64,000 nucleotides of DNA. Source: Streptomyces sp. DHE7-1 (lineage in GTDB: Bacteria > Actinomycetota > Actinomycetes > Streptomycetales > Streptomycetaceae). The position numbers were made by a program, and so were the translations under genes. Below the pieces are notes generated by a model. The model was not told the origin of the DNA. It searched no databases and worked only from the letters and a program-made list of their open reading frames with translations. Within the stretch, counting starts at the first letter, position 1; each line of letters opens with the position of its first letter. Location of the stretch: NCBI GenBank assembly GCA_016432725.1, contig JACJDG010000003.1:2356001-2420000 (forward strand), given 5' to 3'. Positions 47,778 through 57,841 of this stretch are shown here, one piece after another.

Positions 47778-47816
47778 GCCCTCTCCGGCCGCCACGAACG
47801 AGCGGCCGGAGAGGGC
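47778..47816. terminator. Bidirectional hairpin terminator
   Basis: GCCCTCTCCGGCCGC pairs with GCGGCCGGAGAGGGC, a perfect 15-bp stem between the convergent nuclease and DedA genes. Confidence 0.88.
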
Positions 47817-47861
47817 GGCGGTCGGCGCACGCCCCGGGGCCGCGCCCGTGTGTCCGGAGCG

Positions 47862-48473
47862 CTACGCCGGCCGGCGCCGCACCAGGAACCCGGCCGCGGC
47901 GCCGGCGCCGACCAGTGCGGCCCCCGAAACCCCGGTGGCCAGCCAGGTGGCGCCCAGCCAGCGGGCCCCGAAGTAGCCGAGGGCAACGCTGTAGGCGGCC
48001 CAGGACAGGCCCGCCAGCGCGGACCAGGGCACGAAGTCACGGGCCCGGCGGTGCGCCGCGCCCGCGCAGAAGGACACCACCGAGCGGCCGGCCGGCGCGA
48101 AGCGGGCCAGCACCACGAGCGCCCCGCCGCCCCGGGACAGCGCCTCGCCGAGACGTTCCTGCGCCACGGTCAGCCGGCGGGAGCGGCTGATCGCCCGGTC
48201 CAGACGGTCCCCGCCGCGCCAGGCCAGCCGGTAGGCGGCGAAGTCACCGAGGAGCGAGGCGGTCGCGGCGGAGAGGATCAGGGCGAGGATGTCCGGCACC
48301 TCGTGCGGGACCTGCCCCGTCGCGGCACCCGAGCCCGCGGCCGCCGCCGTGGCCGCCGTGATGACGAGGACACCGCTCGGCAGCACCGGCAGGAAGACGT
48401 CGAGCAGCACCGACAGGGCCACCATGACGTAGATCCATGGGCCGGCGGCCAGCGACCCCAGGCTCTCCCACAC
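47862..48473 (-). CDS. DedA family membrane protein
   Basis: A 203-residue protein with about five membrane segments. DedA/SNARE-associated features are LLDVFLPVLPSGVLVITAAT, SLLGDFAAYRLAWRGGDRLD and LARFAPAGRSVVSFCAGAAH (the F-x-R-x2-P-x-R-like motif). DedA proteins flip polyprenyl or phospholipids across the membrane. The GTG at 48473 follows GGGGAG by six bases; an in-frame ATG at 48515 would add 14 residues without a ribosome site. Confidence 0.88.
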   Translation of the reverse strand: MWESLGSLAAGPWIYVMVALSVLLDVFLPVLPSGVLVITAATAAAAGSGAATGQVPHEVPDILALILSAATASLLGDFAAYRLAWRGGDRLDRAISRSRRLTVAQERLGEALSRGGGALVVLARFAPAGRSVVSFCAGAAHRRARDFVPWSALAGLSWAAYSVALGYFGARWLGATWLATGVSGAALVGAGAAAGFLVRRRPA

Positions 48474-48609
48474 GACTGCTCCCCGTTCCCCGTGACTCCC
48501 CCCGATGACAGCCATACAGCGTACGCCGCGGGTGTGACAGGAGGCTCTCAGGGGGCGCACGTGATCGTCACCCCGTTTTTCACGCCCTTCACACCCGGCG
48601 GGCCCGACA

Positions 48610-48642
48610 GCGCCCCGCCCCGCTCGGGAGCGGGTGGGGCGC
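48610..48642 (-). terminator. Hairpin terminator after the DoxX gene
   Basis: GCGCCCCGCCCCGCTC pairs with GAGCGGGTGGGGCGC (one mismatch), 52 bases beyond the doxX-like stop. Confidence 0.7.
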
Positions 48643-48694
48643 CGTGTCCGTATGCCCTGCCAGGACACCTTGATGCAGTGTCCGGGCGAGCGGA

Positions 48695-49150
48695 TCAGGC
48701 GGCTATCGGAGCCTGCTCGGCGGCGGGCCGGCGCGTCGTGGCCGTACGCCGGGTCACCAGCCGGTCGAGGCCGAGGGCGCCGGAGCCGGTGAAGACCAGC
48801 AGCAGGAACGACCAGCAGAACAGGACCGACAGCTCGCCGCCGTTCTGGATGGGCCACAGGGCGGCCTGCTGGTGGACGTCGAAGTACGCGAAGGCCATCG
48901 AGCCCGAGGCGACCAGCGCGGCACCGCGGGTACCGAGGCCGAGCAGGACGAGGCCGCCGGCGACGAGCTGGATCACGGCCGCGTACCAGCCGGGCCAGGT
49001 GCCGGCCTCGACGGTTCCGCCGTGGGTGCCCATGGCGCCGCCGAGGACGCCGAACAGCGAAGCGGCGCCGTGCACGGTGAACAGCAGGCCGACGACCATG
49101 CGGAACAGCCCGATGGCGTACGGCTGAGCGGAGTTGAGACGAGCGGACAT
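48695..49150 (-). CDS. DoxX family membrane protein
   Basis: A 151-residue protein with four membrane segments and the DoxX signature FRMVVGLLFTVHGAASLFG and VAGGLVLLGLGTRGAALVAS. Family members act with oxidoreductases or in detoxification; the exact role is unclear. ATG at 49150 follows GAGGAG. A perfect palindrome 83-96 bases upstream of the start may be an operator. Confidence 0.88.
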   Translation of the reverse strand: MSARLNSAQPYAIGLFRMVVGLLFTVHGAASLFGVLGGAMGTHGGTVEAGTWPGWYAAVIQLVAGGLVLLGLGTRGAALVASGSMAFAYFDVHQQAALWPIQNGGELSVLFCWSFLLLVFTGSGALGLDRLVTRRTATTRRPAAEQAPIAA

Positions 49151-49232
49151 GAGGGGGTCTCCTCTTCGGTTCGGTCGGGCCGGCCGGGGACGGGCCGGTC
49201 GTGGGGGCGGCGGTACCGAATGGAGACCCAGG

Positions 49233-49246
49233 TTAGGTGCACCTAA
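49233..49246. promoter_or_regulatory. Palindromic site TTAGGTGCACCTAA upstream of the DoxX gene
   Basis: A perfect 14-bp palindrome followed by TTGATGC. MarR/HxlR-type regulators often bind such sites before doxX genes. The spacing does not match a DmdR/IdeR iron box (19 bp), so the regulator is not identified. Confidence 0.5.
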
Positions 49247-49250
49247 TTGA

Positions 49251-49607
49251 TGCTTGCAAGTTCAACATTTGGCCATGGTTTCGTGTCCGCTCACGGCTCC
49301 CTTCCGGGCGCGAGCGCACGTAGCGGGGCCCTCGCCGCCACGACGCGGACCGAAAGTGTGACCGAATCCACTCCTTGCACAGCTACCCGCCGCCGCCACT
49401 CGGCTCACGCCGGACACGGCAAACTCCGCACCAACCACCGCGCGATCAGCGACATGTGACGAACCATCAGATTTTCGTCGAACCCGAGGCCGACGGCATC
49501 GGCCCCAACCCGGCAGAGGCGGCGCGGCACCGGCGCGGGACAGCACGACCCGCCCGAGCGGCGACCCGCCTGCCGCCCGGGGCACCCCGGCACCCGGGGA
49601 GCGGGCC
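49251..49607. other. Gene-free stretch
   Basis: About 350 bases between the DoxX promoter and the DUF2277 gene. No convincing gene, RNA or repeat was seen. Confidence 0.35.
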
Positions 49608-49841
49608 CTACTCCGCCGCCGTCCGCGCGGCCCGCCCCCGCACCTCCAGCCCGTCGAGCAGCTCCGCCGTGGCCGCCGCCACGGCCTCCACGGCCCGCTC
49701 GAACACCTCGCGGTTGTGAGCGGCGGGCGCCCGGAACCCCGAGACCTTCCGCACGTACTGCAGCGCGGCGGCGTGAATGTCGTCCTCGGTGGCCTCGTCG
49801 GGCAGTACTGGCGGGCGCAGCGTCTTGATACTTCGGCACAT
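49608..49841 (-). CDS. DUF2277 domain protein
   Basis: A 77-residue cytoplasmic protein, MCRSIKTLRPPVLPDEATED onward with ALQYVRKVSGFRAPAAHNRE, the near-complete DUF2277 pattern. Function unknown. ATG at 49841; the divergent reductase gene begins 93 bases away. Confidence 0.88.
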   Translation of the reverse strand: MCRSIKTLRPPVLPDEATEDDIHAAALQYVRKVSGFRAPAAHNREVFERAVEAVAAATAELLDGLEVRGRAARTAAE

Positions 49842-49933
49842 GCCCCAGTCTCACGCAACGCGCACACCCCTGCGAGGATCACGCCGAAGGCGGCCACCGA
49901 ACCCCGGGGCCGACCGACGAGAGGAACTCCCTC

Positions 49934-50887
49934 ATGACGACGAAGCAGACCCCGAGGACCGCACAGGCCGAGCGGACGGAGCAGCCGGAGCGCACGAGGC
50001 GGACCGTGGCCGTACTGGGCCCCGGCGGCGTCGGCGGCCTCCTCGCCGCCCTCCTGTCCCGCTCCGGCCACCGCGTCGTCTGCCTGGCCCGCGAGGACAC
50101 GGCCGACACCCTGCGCACCGGCGGAATCCAGGTCCGCAGCCGCCAGTTCGGCGACTTCACCGCACCCGTGGAGGCCGACACCGAACTGCGTGAACCGGTG
50201 GACGCCTGCCTGATCACCGTCAAGCACACCGGTCTGGACGACGCCCTCACCCGGGTCCCGCCCGCCGCGCTCGGCGACGCCCTCCTCGTACCGCTCCTCA
50301 ACGGCGTCGAACACCCCGCGGCCCTGCGCGCCCGCTACCGGCCCGGCCTCGTGGCCCCGGCGGTGATCCGGGTGGAGGCGACCCGGACCGCGCCGGGCGT
50401 GCTGGAGCACGACAGCCCCTTCACCGAGATCGACCTGGCCAGCGACACCGCGCCCCGGCCCCGCCTGGACGCCCTCGCCGCGGTCCTGTCCGGCGCCGGC
50501 CCCACCACCAGGGTCGTCGAGGACGAGACGGCGGCGCTGTGGGCCAAGATGGCCTTCCTCGCGCCCCTCGCCCTGCTCACCACCCGGTACGGCGTCCCTC
50601 TCGGCGAGGTGCGCACCCGGCACGAGGACGAACTGCGCTCCCTGGTCGCCGAGACGGCAGCCGTCAGCCGCGCCTGCGGCGGCCCCGCCGACCCGGCCGC
50701 GGTCCTGGCCCGCTACGCCGCCTTCCCGGCCACCACCAGGTCCTCCATGCAACGCGACGCCGAGGCGGGCCGCCCGCTCGAACTCGACGCCATCGGCGGA
50801 GCGCTGCTGCGCGCGGCGGACCGGCACGGGGTGGCGGTGCCGGTGGCGGCGCGGCTCGTCGCGGAGCTGCGCGAGAGCGGTCACTGA
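49934..50887 (+). CDS. panE: 2-dehydropantoate 2-reductase (ketopantoate reductase family)
   Basis: A 317-residue NADPH-dependent reductase. The Rossmann loop is VAVLGPGGVGGLLAALLSRS after an Arg/Thr-rich 25-residue N-terminal extension. The catalytic lysine region is ITVKHTGLDDALTRVPPAA with LLNGVEH, and the C-terminal lysine helix is ALWAKMAFLAPLALLTTRYG. It may supply pantoate for CoA; family members also reduce other 2-ketoacids, so the symbol is provisional. ATG at 49934 follows GAGAGGAAC. Confidence 0.85.
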   Translation: MTTKQTPRTAQAERTEQPERTRRTVAVLGPGGVGGLLAALLSRSGHRVVCLAREDTADTLRTGGIQVRSRQFGDFTAPVEADTELREPVDACLITVKHTGLDDALTRVPPAALGDALLVPLLNGVEHPAALRARYRPGLVAPAVIRVEATRTAPGVLEHDSPFTEIDLASDTAPRPRLDALAAVLSGAGPTTRVVEDETAALWAKMAFLAPLALLTTRYGVPLGEVRTRHEDELRSLVAETAAVSRACGGPADPAAVLARYAAFPATTRSSMQRDAEAGRPLELDAIGGALLRAADRHGVAVPVAARLVAELRESGH

Positions 50888-50959
50888 GCCGATCACCCGT
50901 TCGACTGAACCTCGGGAACGGCCTCGCCATTCAAAATCGAACAGACGTAGCATTGCCGC

Positions 50960-51312
50960 GTGGGTACGTCCTATGACTTTCCGAGTGACCTGCTCGCCGG
51001 TCAGGAGGAGCTGCACCAGATACGGGCCGAGCTGTCGGCCCTGCTGAAGCGGCTCCCCTGGTCGGTCGAGCCGTTGGACGGCTTCAGCGACGACAGCGGG
51101 TGGCGCAGGATCGAGCGGTCCGCGTCCCCGGGTGGACGGAGGACGAGCAGGCGGAGGTGGAGAAGATGCGGCAGCGGGAGCATGAGCTCGCGGTGTTCGT
51201 CAGCACCCACCGCTACTGGTCGGACCTCCCCGGCCCGGACCGGGTGGACGCCCGCAGCCGGCTGAAGCACGCACCCGAGACGCCCGAGAAGGAGCGGACG
51301 GAGCAGAGCTGA
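50960..51312 (+). CDS. Hypothetical protein, apparent frameshift
   Basis: About 117 residues when joined: GTG-started VGTSYDFPSDLLAGQEELHQ, IRAELSALLKRLPWSVEPLD, then after one base restored in the GGG run at 51130-51132, PGWTEDEQAEVEKMRQREHE, LAVFVSTHRYWSDLPGPDR. Helical and charged, no membrane segment. Resembles small Streptomyces proteins of unknown function. A terminator follows. Confidence 0.68.
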
Positions 51313-51340
51313 CGCGCGCCCCGGGCAGCCGGTGCGCACA

Positions 51341-51375
51341 GGTGGGCCCCGGCGGGTGTACCGCCGGGGCCCACC
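51341..51375. terminator. Strong hairpin terminator
   Basis: GGTGGGCCCCGGCGG pairs with CCGCCGGGGCCCACC, a perfect 15-bp stem with a GTGTA loop. It can serve both the hypothetical gene and the convergent glycine-rich gene. Confidence 0.88.
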
Positions 51376-51421
51376 GCGTCCCGGCCCGCAGGGGCCGGGC
51401 CGAGCCGGGTCAGCGGGCCGC

Positions 51422-52224
51422 CTAGGCGAACACCACGAGGTAGCCGTTGCCGCCGTTGACGCCATTGACGCCGGCGCTGCTCGCCGGGACACCGCCGTTG
51501 CCGCCGTCCCCGCCGCTGCCGTCCCTCCCGGGAGGCGCGACGATGCCGTCGACCGCGGCCCCGCCCGCGCCGCCGGTCGAACCGGAGCCGGACCGCCCGT
51601 TCGCGCCGGTCCGGTTCACCGCCACGGCGCTGGTGCAGTAACCGTTGCCCCCGGGGCCGCCGGCACCCGGTGTGCCGGGGCCGGTCAGGCCGGCCCCGCC
51701 GGCGCCGCCGCCCCCACCGCCGGTGGCGGTGAGCAGCGTGGTGTGGCTCGGGGAGGTGAAGGTCGTCGCGCCGCCGGTGGTGCCGTTGGTACCGCTCTGC
51801 GCGGCGCCGCCCCCGTTGCCGCGGGTGCCGCCGACGCCCAGGGTCACCCGGTACTGCTGACCGGGGTTGACGTTGAGGACGCACCAGGTGAACCCACCGG
51901 CACCGCCTCCCCCGCCACCGCCACCCGCCCGCGTCCCGACGGCACCGCCTCCGCCTCCCCCGCCGCCACCGGCACCCCAGGCCTGGACGTGGATCTGGGT
52001 CACCCCCGGGGCGGCGTGAAGGTGCCGTTCACGGTGTACTCCCGCACCCCGTGGATGACCTCGGGCAGCACCGGCCCGGCACTCGGCGTCGGACCGCCGG
52101 CCGCGTGCGCGGCGGGCGAGAGGGTCAGCACCTGACCGGCGACCGCGGCCGCGGTCGCGGTCGAGCCGAGAAGGACCCGGCAGCGGACACGGGACCGCCG
52201 GGCAGTGACGTTCGGACCGTTCAC
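51422..52224 (-). CDS. Secreted glycine-rich protein, apparent frameshift
   Basis: About 267 residues when joined. The N-terminus (GTG at 52224, VNGPNVTARRSRVRCRVLLG, then SAAHAAG-like cleavage region LSPAAHAAGG) is a signal peptide. The body has runs of glycine (WGAGGGGGGGGGAVGTRAGG) with beta-forming segments such as FTWCVLNVNPGQQYRVTLGV, typical of bacterial glycine-rich domain (Gly_rich) surface proteins. The frame breaks in the GGGG run at 52008-52011 (TFTPP followed by PGVTQIHVQAW). C-terminus NGVNGGNGYLVVFA. Function unknown; perhaps a cell-surface structural protein. Confidence 0.78.
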
Positions 52225-52416
52225 GTGTTGTCTTCCTTCCCCGCGGCGGGCCCACAGCTGTCGCGAAGCATGAGGGGGGAGATCTGGGGAGCACTGCAGA
52301 ACGGCCCGCAGGCCCATCGCACTTCCACCGCGCCGCCCCCGCACCCCGGCGAGGCGCCGATTGACCCGCGCAGGTGATCACCGAGGTCCGCCCGGGCGAC
52401 AGACCCACCCACGACG

Positions 52417-52452
52417 GAAGGCCCAGCCCCCGCGGGAGGGAACTGGGCCTTC
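52417..52452 (-). terminator. Terminator downstream of tRNA-Val
   Basis: GAAGGCCCAG pairs with CTGGGCCTTC, a perfect 10-bp stem, 15 bases beyond the tRNA 3' end on the minus strand. Confidence 0.75.
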
Positions 52453-52466
52453 TCACGTCCTCGTGG

Positions 52467-54249
<1,783 letters not shown>

Positions 54250-54455
54250 TCGCCCCCCCTGAGAAGACCGGCCTCGAAGAATCCCCTGTCGCCTTCAACG
54301 ACGGCTCGCCGGAAAGGTCACTCGTTCGAAACGGGAACCCGTGCCCTCCCACTGAAAGTCGTGGACCGTCCGGCGAACTGACGGGCTCGTGTGTTCGTCT
54401 TCAACAGGTGGGAGAATGACACCAGGTAGGGCGGACCACAGCACGGGAGAGGGAT

Positions 54456-55856
54456 GTGACGGCGACACCGGGCACGCCATCCACGAAGTCGTACCCGCCG
54501 TCGCCGACCGGACGGACCCGGCGTGGGTTCGCGGGGGCGCGTGACGTCCTGACGCTGATGAGTGTGCCGGTGATGGTCGCGCTGGTGCTGCCGGCCGCGT
54601 TCGCCGGGGGCGGCACCCGGCGGTGGTTCGGTGGGCGGGCGGAGAGTCAGCGGGCCGAGGCGCAGGCCGCGAAGGACGCCGCGGCCGCGGCGTTCTACGA
54701 ACTGGACACCGCCCAGCGGGATCTGCGGATCTCGGTGGAGACCATCACGGCCGTGGACGACTCCCCCGCCGCCCGGCGCGCGGTCGCCGACTTCGCCGCG
54801 CTGGGCGCGCGGATCGACGAGGTCAGTCAGCGGTACATCCAGGCCGTCGACGCCCATGACCTGGACCGCGACGGTCTGGAGGCCGCCACGGCCGCCCGGG
54901 CGCGGAGCGAGCTGACCGCCGCCAAGGACGAGCTGGTGCGGGTCAAGCAGGAGCTGGACCGTTTCGGCAGCTCGCTGGGGCCTTTGCTGGGCAAGGCCGA
55001 GACCCAGTTGGCCCGCCTCGCGCCGGCCGTGGAGCGGGCCCGGCAGGCGCTGCTGGGGGCGAGCAACGCGCTGGACGCCGTACGGGGGAAGGGGCTGGCG
55101 GCGGACGATCTGGCCGCCCGGCTCGCGGCGCTGTCCCCGGAGCTGACGAGGCTGAATCAGGGGGCCGGGCAGCACGGGGTGGCGCCGACGCTGGAGCGGG
55201 CCGAGCGGGTGCAGCGGGAGGCCGCCGCGATCCGGGCCGAGGCGGAGCGGCTGCCGGAGCGGGCGGCGGAGATCGATCACCGGCTGGTCAGTCTGCGCAC
55301 CCGTGCGCAGGCGCTGACCACCCGGGCGGGGCAGGTCGATCCGGTCCTCAGTGAGCTGCGGCGGCGGTTCGCGGCGGCGTGCTGGCAGGATCTGCAGCAG
55401 GTGCCGGCGCAGGCCGCGGAGAACGTGCGGCAGGCCGAGCTGAAGCTGCGCGAGGCGCAGGCGGCGCGGGAGGCGCAGCGGTGGGCGGACGCCACGTCGC
55501 TGCTGTCGACGGTGCGGGCGCTGCTGAACGGTACGGACGAGGCGGTGTCGGCCGCCGGCGACCGGCTCGCCCGGCTGAACGCGGTGCAGAAGGATCCGCA
55601 GGCGGAGACGGAGCGGACCCGGTTCGCGATCCGGGATGCCCAGCGGCTGGCCATGACGGGGCGTACGACGCCCGATCCTCGGCATGCGCGTCCGCTGGAC
55701 GAGGCGGTGGGCCGGCTGGAGCGGGCGGTGGGGTCGCTGGAGGGTCGGCACCCGGACTACTGGCACTTCCTGACGGAGTTGGAGGCGGTGCGGCAGGCGG
55801 TGGCCGGGGTGGTGTCGCGGATCCGTGAGGAGCGCGGGGGCGGCGCGGGCCGCTGA
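54456..55856 (+). CDS. Membrane-anchored long coiled-coil protein
   Basis: A 466-residue protein with one N-terminal membrane segment (LMSVPVMVALVLPAAFAGGG) and then an almost continuous helical coiled coil with heptad-rich blocks such as LTAAKDELVRVKQELDRFGS and RQAELKLREAQAAREAQRWA. No enzymatic motif was seen. The GTG at 54456 closely follows GGGAGAGG. Possibly a scaffold in the neighbouring ter cluster, but that is inferred only from position. Confidence 0.75.
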   Translation: MTATPGTPSTKSYPPSPTGRTRRGFAGARDVLTLMSVPVMVALVLPAAFAGGGTRRWFGGRAESQRAEAQAAKDAAAAAFYELDTAQRDLRISVETITAVDDSPAARRAVADFAALGARIDEVSQRYIQAVDAHDLDRDGLEAATAARARSELTAAKDELVRVKQELDRFGSSLGPLLGKAETQLARLAPAVERARQALLGASNALDAVRGKGLAADDLAARLAALSPELTRLNQGAGQHGVAPTLERAERVQREAAAIRAEAERLPERAAEIDHRLVSLRTRAQALTTRAGQVDPVLSELRRRFAAACWQDLQQVPAQAAENVRQAELKLREAQAAREAQRWADATSLLSTVRALLNGTDEAVSAAGDRLARLNAVQKDPQAETERTRFAIRDAQRLAMTGRTTPDPRHARPLDEAVGRLERAVGSLEGRHPDYWHFLTELEAVRQAVAGVVSRIREERGGGAGR

Positions 55857-55908
55857 GGCGGCGGATGTCCGGTCGGCCCCGGGGCGGCGCGGGCCGCTGA
55901 GGAGGGTC

Positions 55909-56085
55909 CCCGGTGTGGCCGCGGGTCGCCGAGGTGCCGGGTGTTCGATGTGGCCGCGGGGCCGGGTGTTTGGTGTGGCCGCAGGTCGCCGAGGCCGTTT
56001 TCCGGTGTGACCGAGGGGCCCCGGTGTGGCCGCGGGTCGCTGGGGTGGCGGGTGTGCGGTGTGGCTCCGGGGTGCCGGTTCGTGT
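55909..56085. repeat. Degenerate 30-40 bp tandem repeat, gene-free region
   Basis: The block GGTGTGGCCGCGGGTCGC recurs in six imperfect copies (for example at 55911, 55976 and 56022) between the coiled-coil gene and the DUF4383 gene. No gene is evident between 55857 and 56158. Confidence 0.65.
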
Positions 56086-56158
56086 GGTGGCGGTTCGGGG
56101 TGGGCGGGCGGATGCTGGATGGATGGATGGCCTCCGTTAGCGCCCGGAGGGAGCGGAC

Positions 56159-56758
56159 ATGGCCACACACGCAGTGCACACGAAGCGGCGGATCCGGTTC
56201 GACGAGCATCTGCCCGTCGATCACCGTCTGAACACGGTCTACCGCGTCGGGGCGGCCCTGATCGGCGCGTTCCTGCTCGTCTTCGGCATTCTGGGGCTGA
56301 TCGACCAGATCGGTTTCTTCAACACCGGCGGTGACAGGGTCATCGGGCTGAACACCAACGGCACGCTGAGTGTGCTGTCCATCGTCGTCGGGGTGATCCT
56401 GCTGGCGGGCATGGTGATCGGCGGGAACGTGGCGTCGACGCTGAACATGGTGTTCGGGGTGCTGTTCCTGCTGAACGGTTTCCTGAACCTGGCCCTGCTG
56501 GACGGTGAGTACAACTTCCTGGCGTTCCGGATCCAGAACGTGTTCTTCAGTTTCATCGTGGGGCTGCTGCTGATGACCTTCGGGATGTACGGCCGGGTCG
56601 GTTCGACCTTGCCGCCGGACAATCCGTACTACCGGGCGCGCCACCCCGAATCGGCCGCCGGATTCGCGGAGCGTGAGCGCGGGGCGGGTGGCACGCCGGT
56701 GGCGAAGTCGCTGCCGGGCAAGGAGGAGGGCGGGTCCGACCGTCCCGGTCTGCGGTGA
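56159..56758 (+). CDS. DUF4383 membrane protein
   Basis: A 199-residue protein with four membrane segments: ALIGAFLLVFGILGLIDQIG, VGVILLAGMVIGGNVAST, MVFGVLFLLNGFLNLALLDG and FFSFIVGLLLMTFGMYGRV. It ends in a charged cytoplasmic tail. DUF4383 members in Streptomyces have no known role. ATG at 56159. Confidence 0.87.
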   Translation: MATHAVHTKRRIRFDEHLPVDHRLNTVYRVGAALIGAFLLVFGILGLIDQIGFFNTGGDRVIGLNTNGTLSVLSIVVGVILLAGMVIGGNVASTLNMVFGVLFLLNGFLNLALLDGEYNFLAFRIQNVFFSFIVGLLLMTFGMYGRVGSTLPPDNPYYRARHPESAAGFAERERGAGGTPVAKSLPGKEEGGSDRPGLR

Positions 56759-56789
56759 TTCCGGGGCGGGTGCCGGTTACTCTGGGCGC

Positions 56790-57011
56790 ATGCCTCGCTA
56801 TGAGTACCGCTGCCGTACCTGCGGTGACACCTTCGAACTGAGCCGTCCGATGGCGGAGTCCGCCGCTCCCGCCGCCTGCCCGGCGGGCCATGACGACACG
56901 GTCAAGCTGCTGTCGACGGTGGCCGTGGGCGGCACGGCCGGCGCCCCGGCCGCGGCGCCGAACGCCGGCGGCGGGGGTGGCGGCTGCTGCGGCGGGGGCT
57001 GCTGCGGCTGA
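56790..57011 (+). CDS. FmdB-type zinc-ribbon small protein
   Basis: A 73-residue protein beginning MPRYEYRCRTCGDTFELSRP with the first CxxC; the second site is CPAGHDD. The C-terminus is very rich in glycine and cysteine (GGGGGGCCGGGCCG). FmdB/CxxC-type proteins are putative regulators or metal-binding chaperones. ATG at 56790. Its stop is one base from the end of the convergent HAD gene. Confidence 0.87.
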   Translation: MPRYEYRCRTCGDTFELSRPMAESAAPAACPAGHDDTVKLLSTVAVGGTAGAPAAAPNAGGGGGGCCGGGCCG

Positions 57012-57841
57012 TCAGCGGGACGGGCCGGCCGGTGTTTCGCCCCGGGCGGCCCGCAGGAACTCCCGGGTGATCCGTTCGCCGGCGAGCACGCCCCGCTCCG
57101 GCAGGGCGGTGATGGCCGGCGCGGTCCACTGGCTGTCGGCCAGTTCGCCGTGTCCGGGGCGCCAGCCCCGGTCGGCGGCGAGGAGCAGGTCGGCGTCGAG
57201 GAGGGAGTCCCCGGCGGCGAGGGTCAGCTCGGCTCCGGTGCGGCGGGCGACCTCGCGTACGGCCGCGCTCTTGGTGAGCGGCTTGGGGACGGCGTAGATC
57301 TTGCGGCCCTGGAGGGAGACCGTCCAGCCGCGGTTCTCCGCCCAGGCGGCCAGTTCCTTCATCCAGTCGTCGGGGAGCAGTTCGCGTTCGACGACGAGGT
57401 AGGCGAAGAGGTCCTCGGCGATCCGGTGCTTGCGTACCCAGACGGGGTCGGCGGTCCGCATGAGGTGGTCGCGGATCTCGTCGAGCGGCGCGCACTCGTC
57501 GGCCAGGCGTGCCAGTACGCGCGCGTGCCAGTCGTGGTCGGTGGCCCCGTCGACCAGCAGGTGTCCGCCGTTGGCGCAGATCGCGTAGGCCGGCTGGGGT
57601 CCGGGCAGGTTGATGCGCTGGTACTGCTTGCGGGTGCGGGTCGTGGTGGGTACGAAGACGGCCGTGTCGCCGAGGTCGGTGAGCAGCCGGGCGGCGGTCT
57701 CGGTCATGTAGGACAGCGGTCTGCTCTCGTGGACCTCCACGCAGAGCAGCCGGGGGCCCGCGCGTCGGGCATGGTCAGGGCGAGGGCCGCGGCGGAGTAG
57801 ATCAGTGTGCGGTCGAGGTCGCTGGCGACGAGTACCGGCAT
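57012..57841 (-). CDS. HAD-family hydrolase of the ter biosynthetic module, apparent frameshift
   Basis: A phosphatase of about 276 residues when joined. It begins VLVASDLDRTLIYSAAALAL, with the catalytic DxDxT as DLDRT. The frame breaks in the GGGGG run at 57752-57756 and resumes LLCVEVHESRPLSYMTETAA. Later: AICANGGHLLVDGATDHDWH, KPLTKSAAVREVARRTGAEL and LAAGDSLLDADLLLAADRGW (Cof-type motif). The ATG at 57841 overlaps the StiP stop (TGATG). The module predicts dephosphorylation of a ribosyl metabolite. Confidence 0.8.

Noticed and set aside
49233..49246. Iron box (DmdR/IdeR)
   Set aside because: The half sites TTAGG and CCTAA are separated by 4 bases instead of 9.
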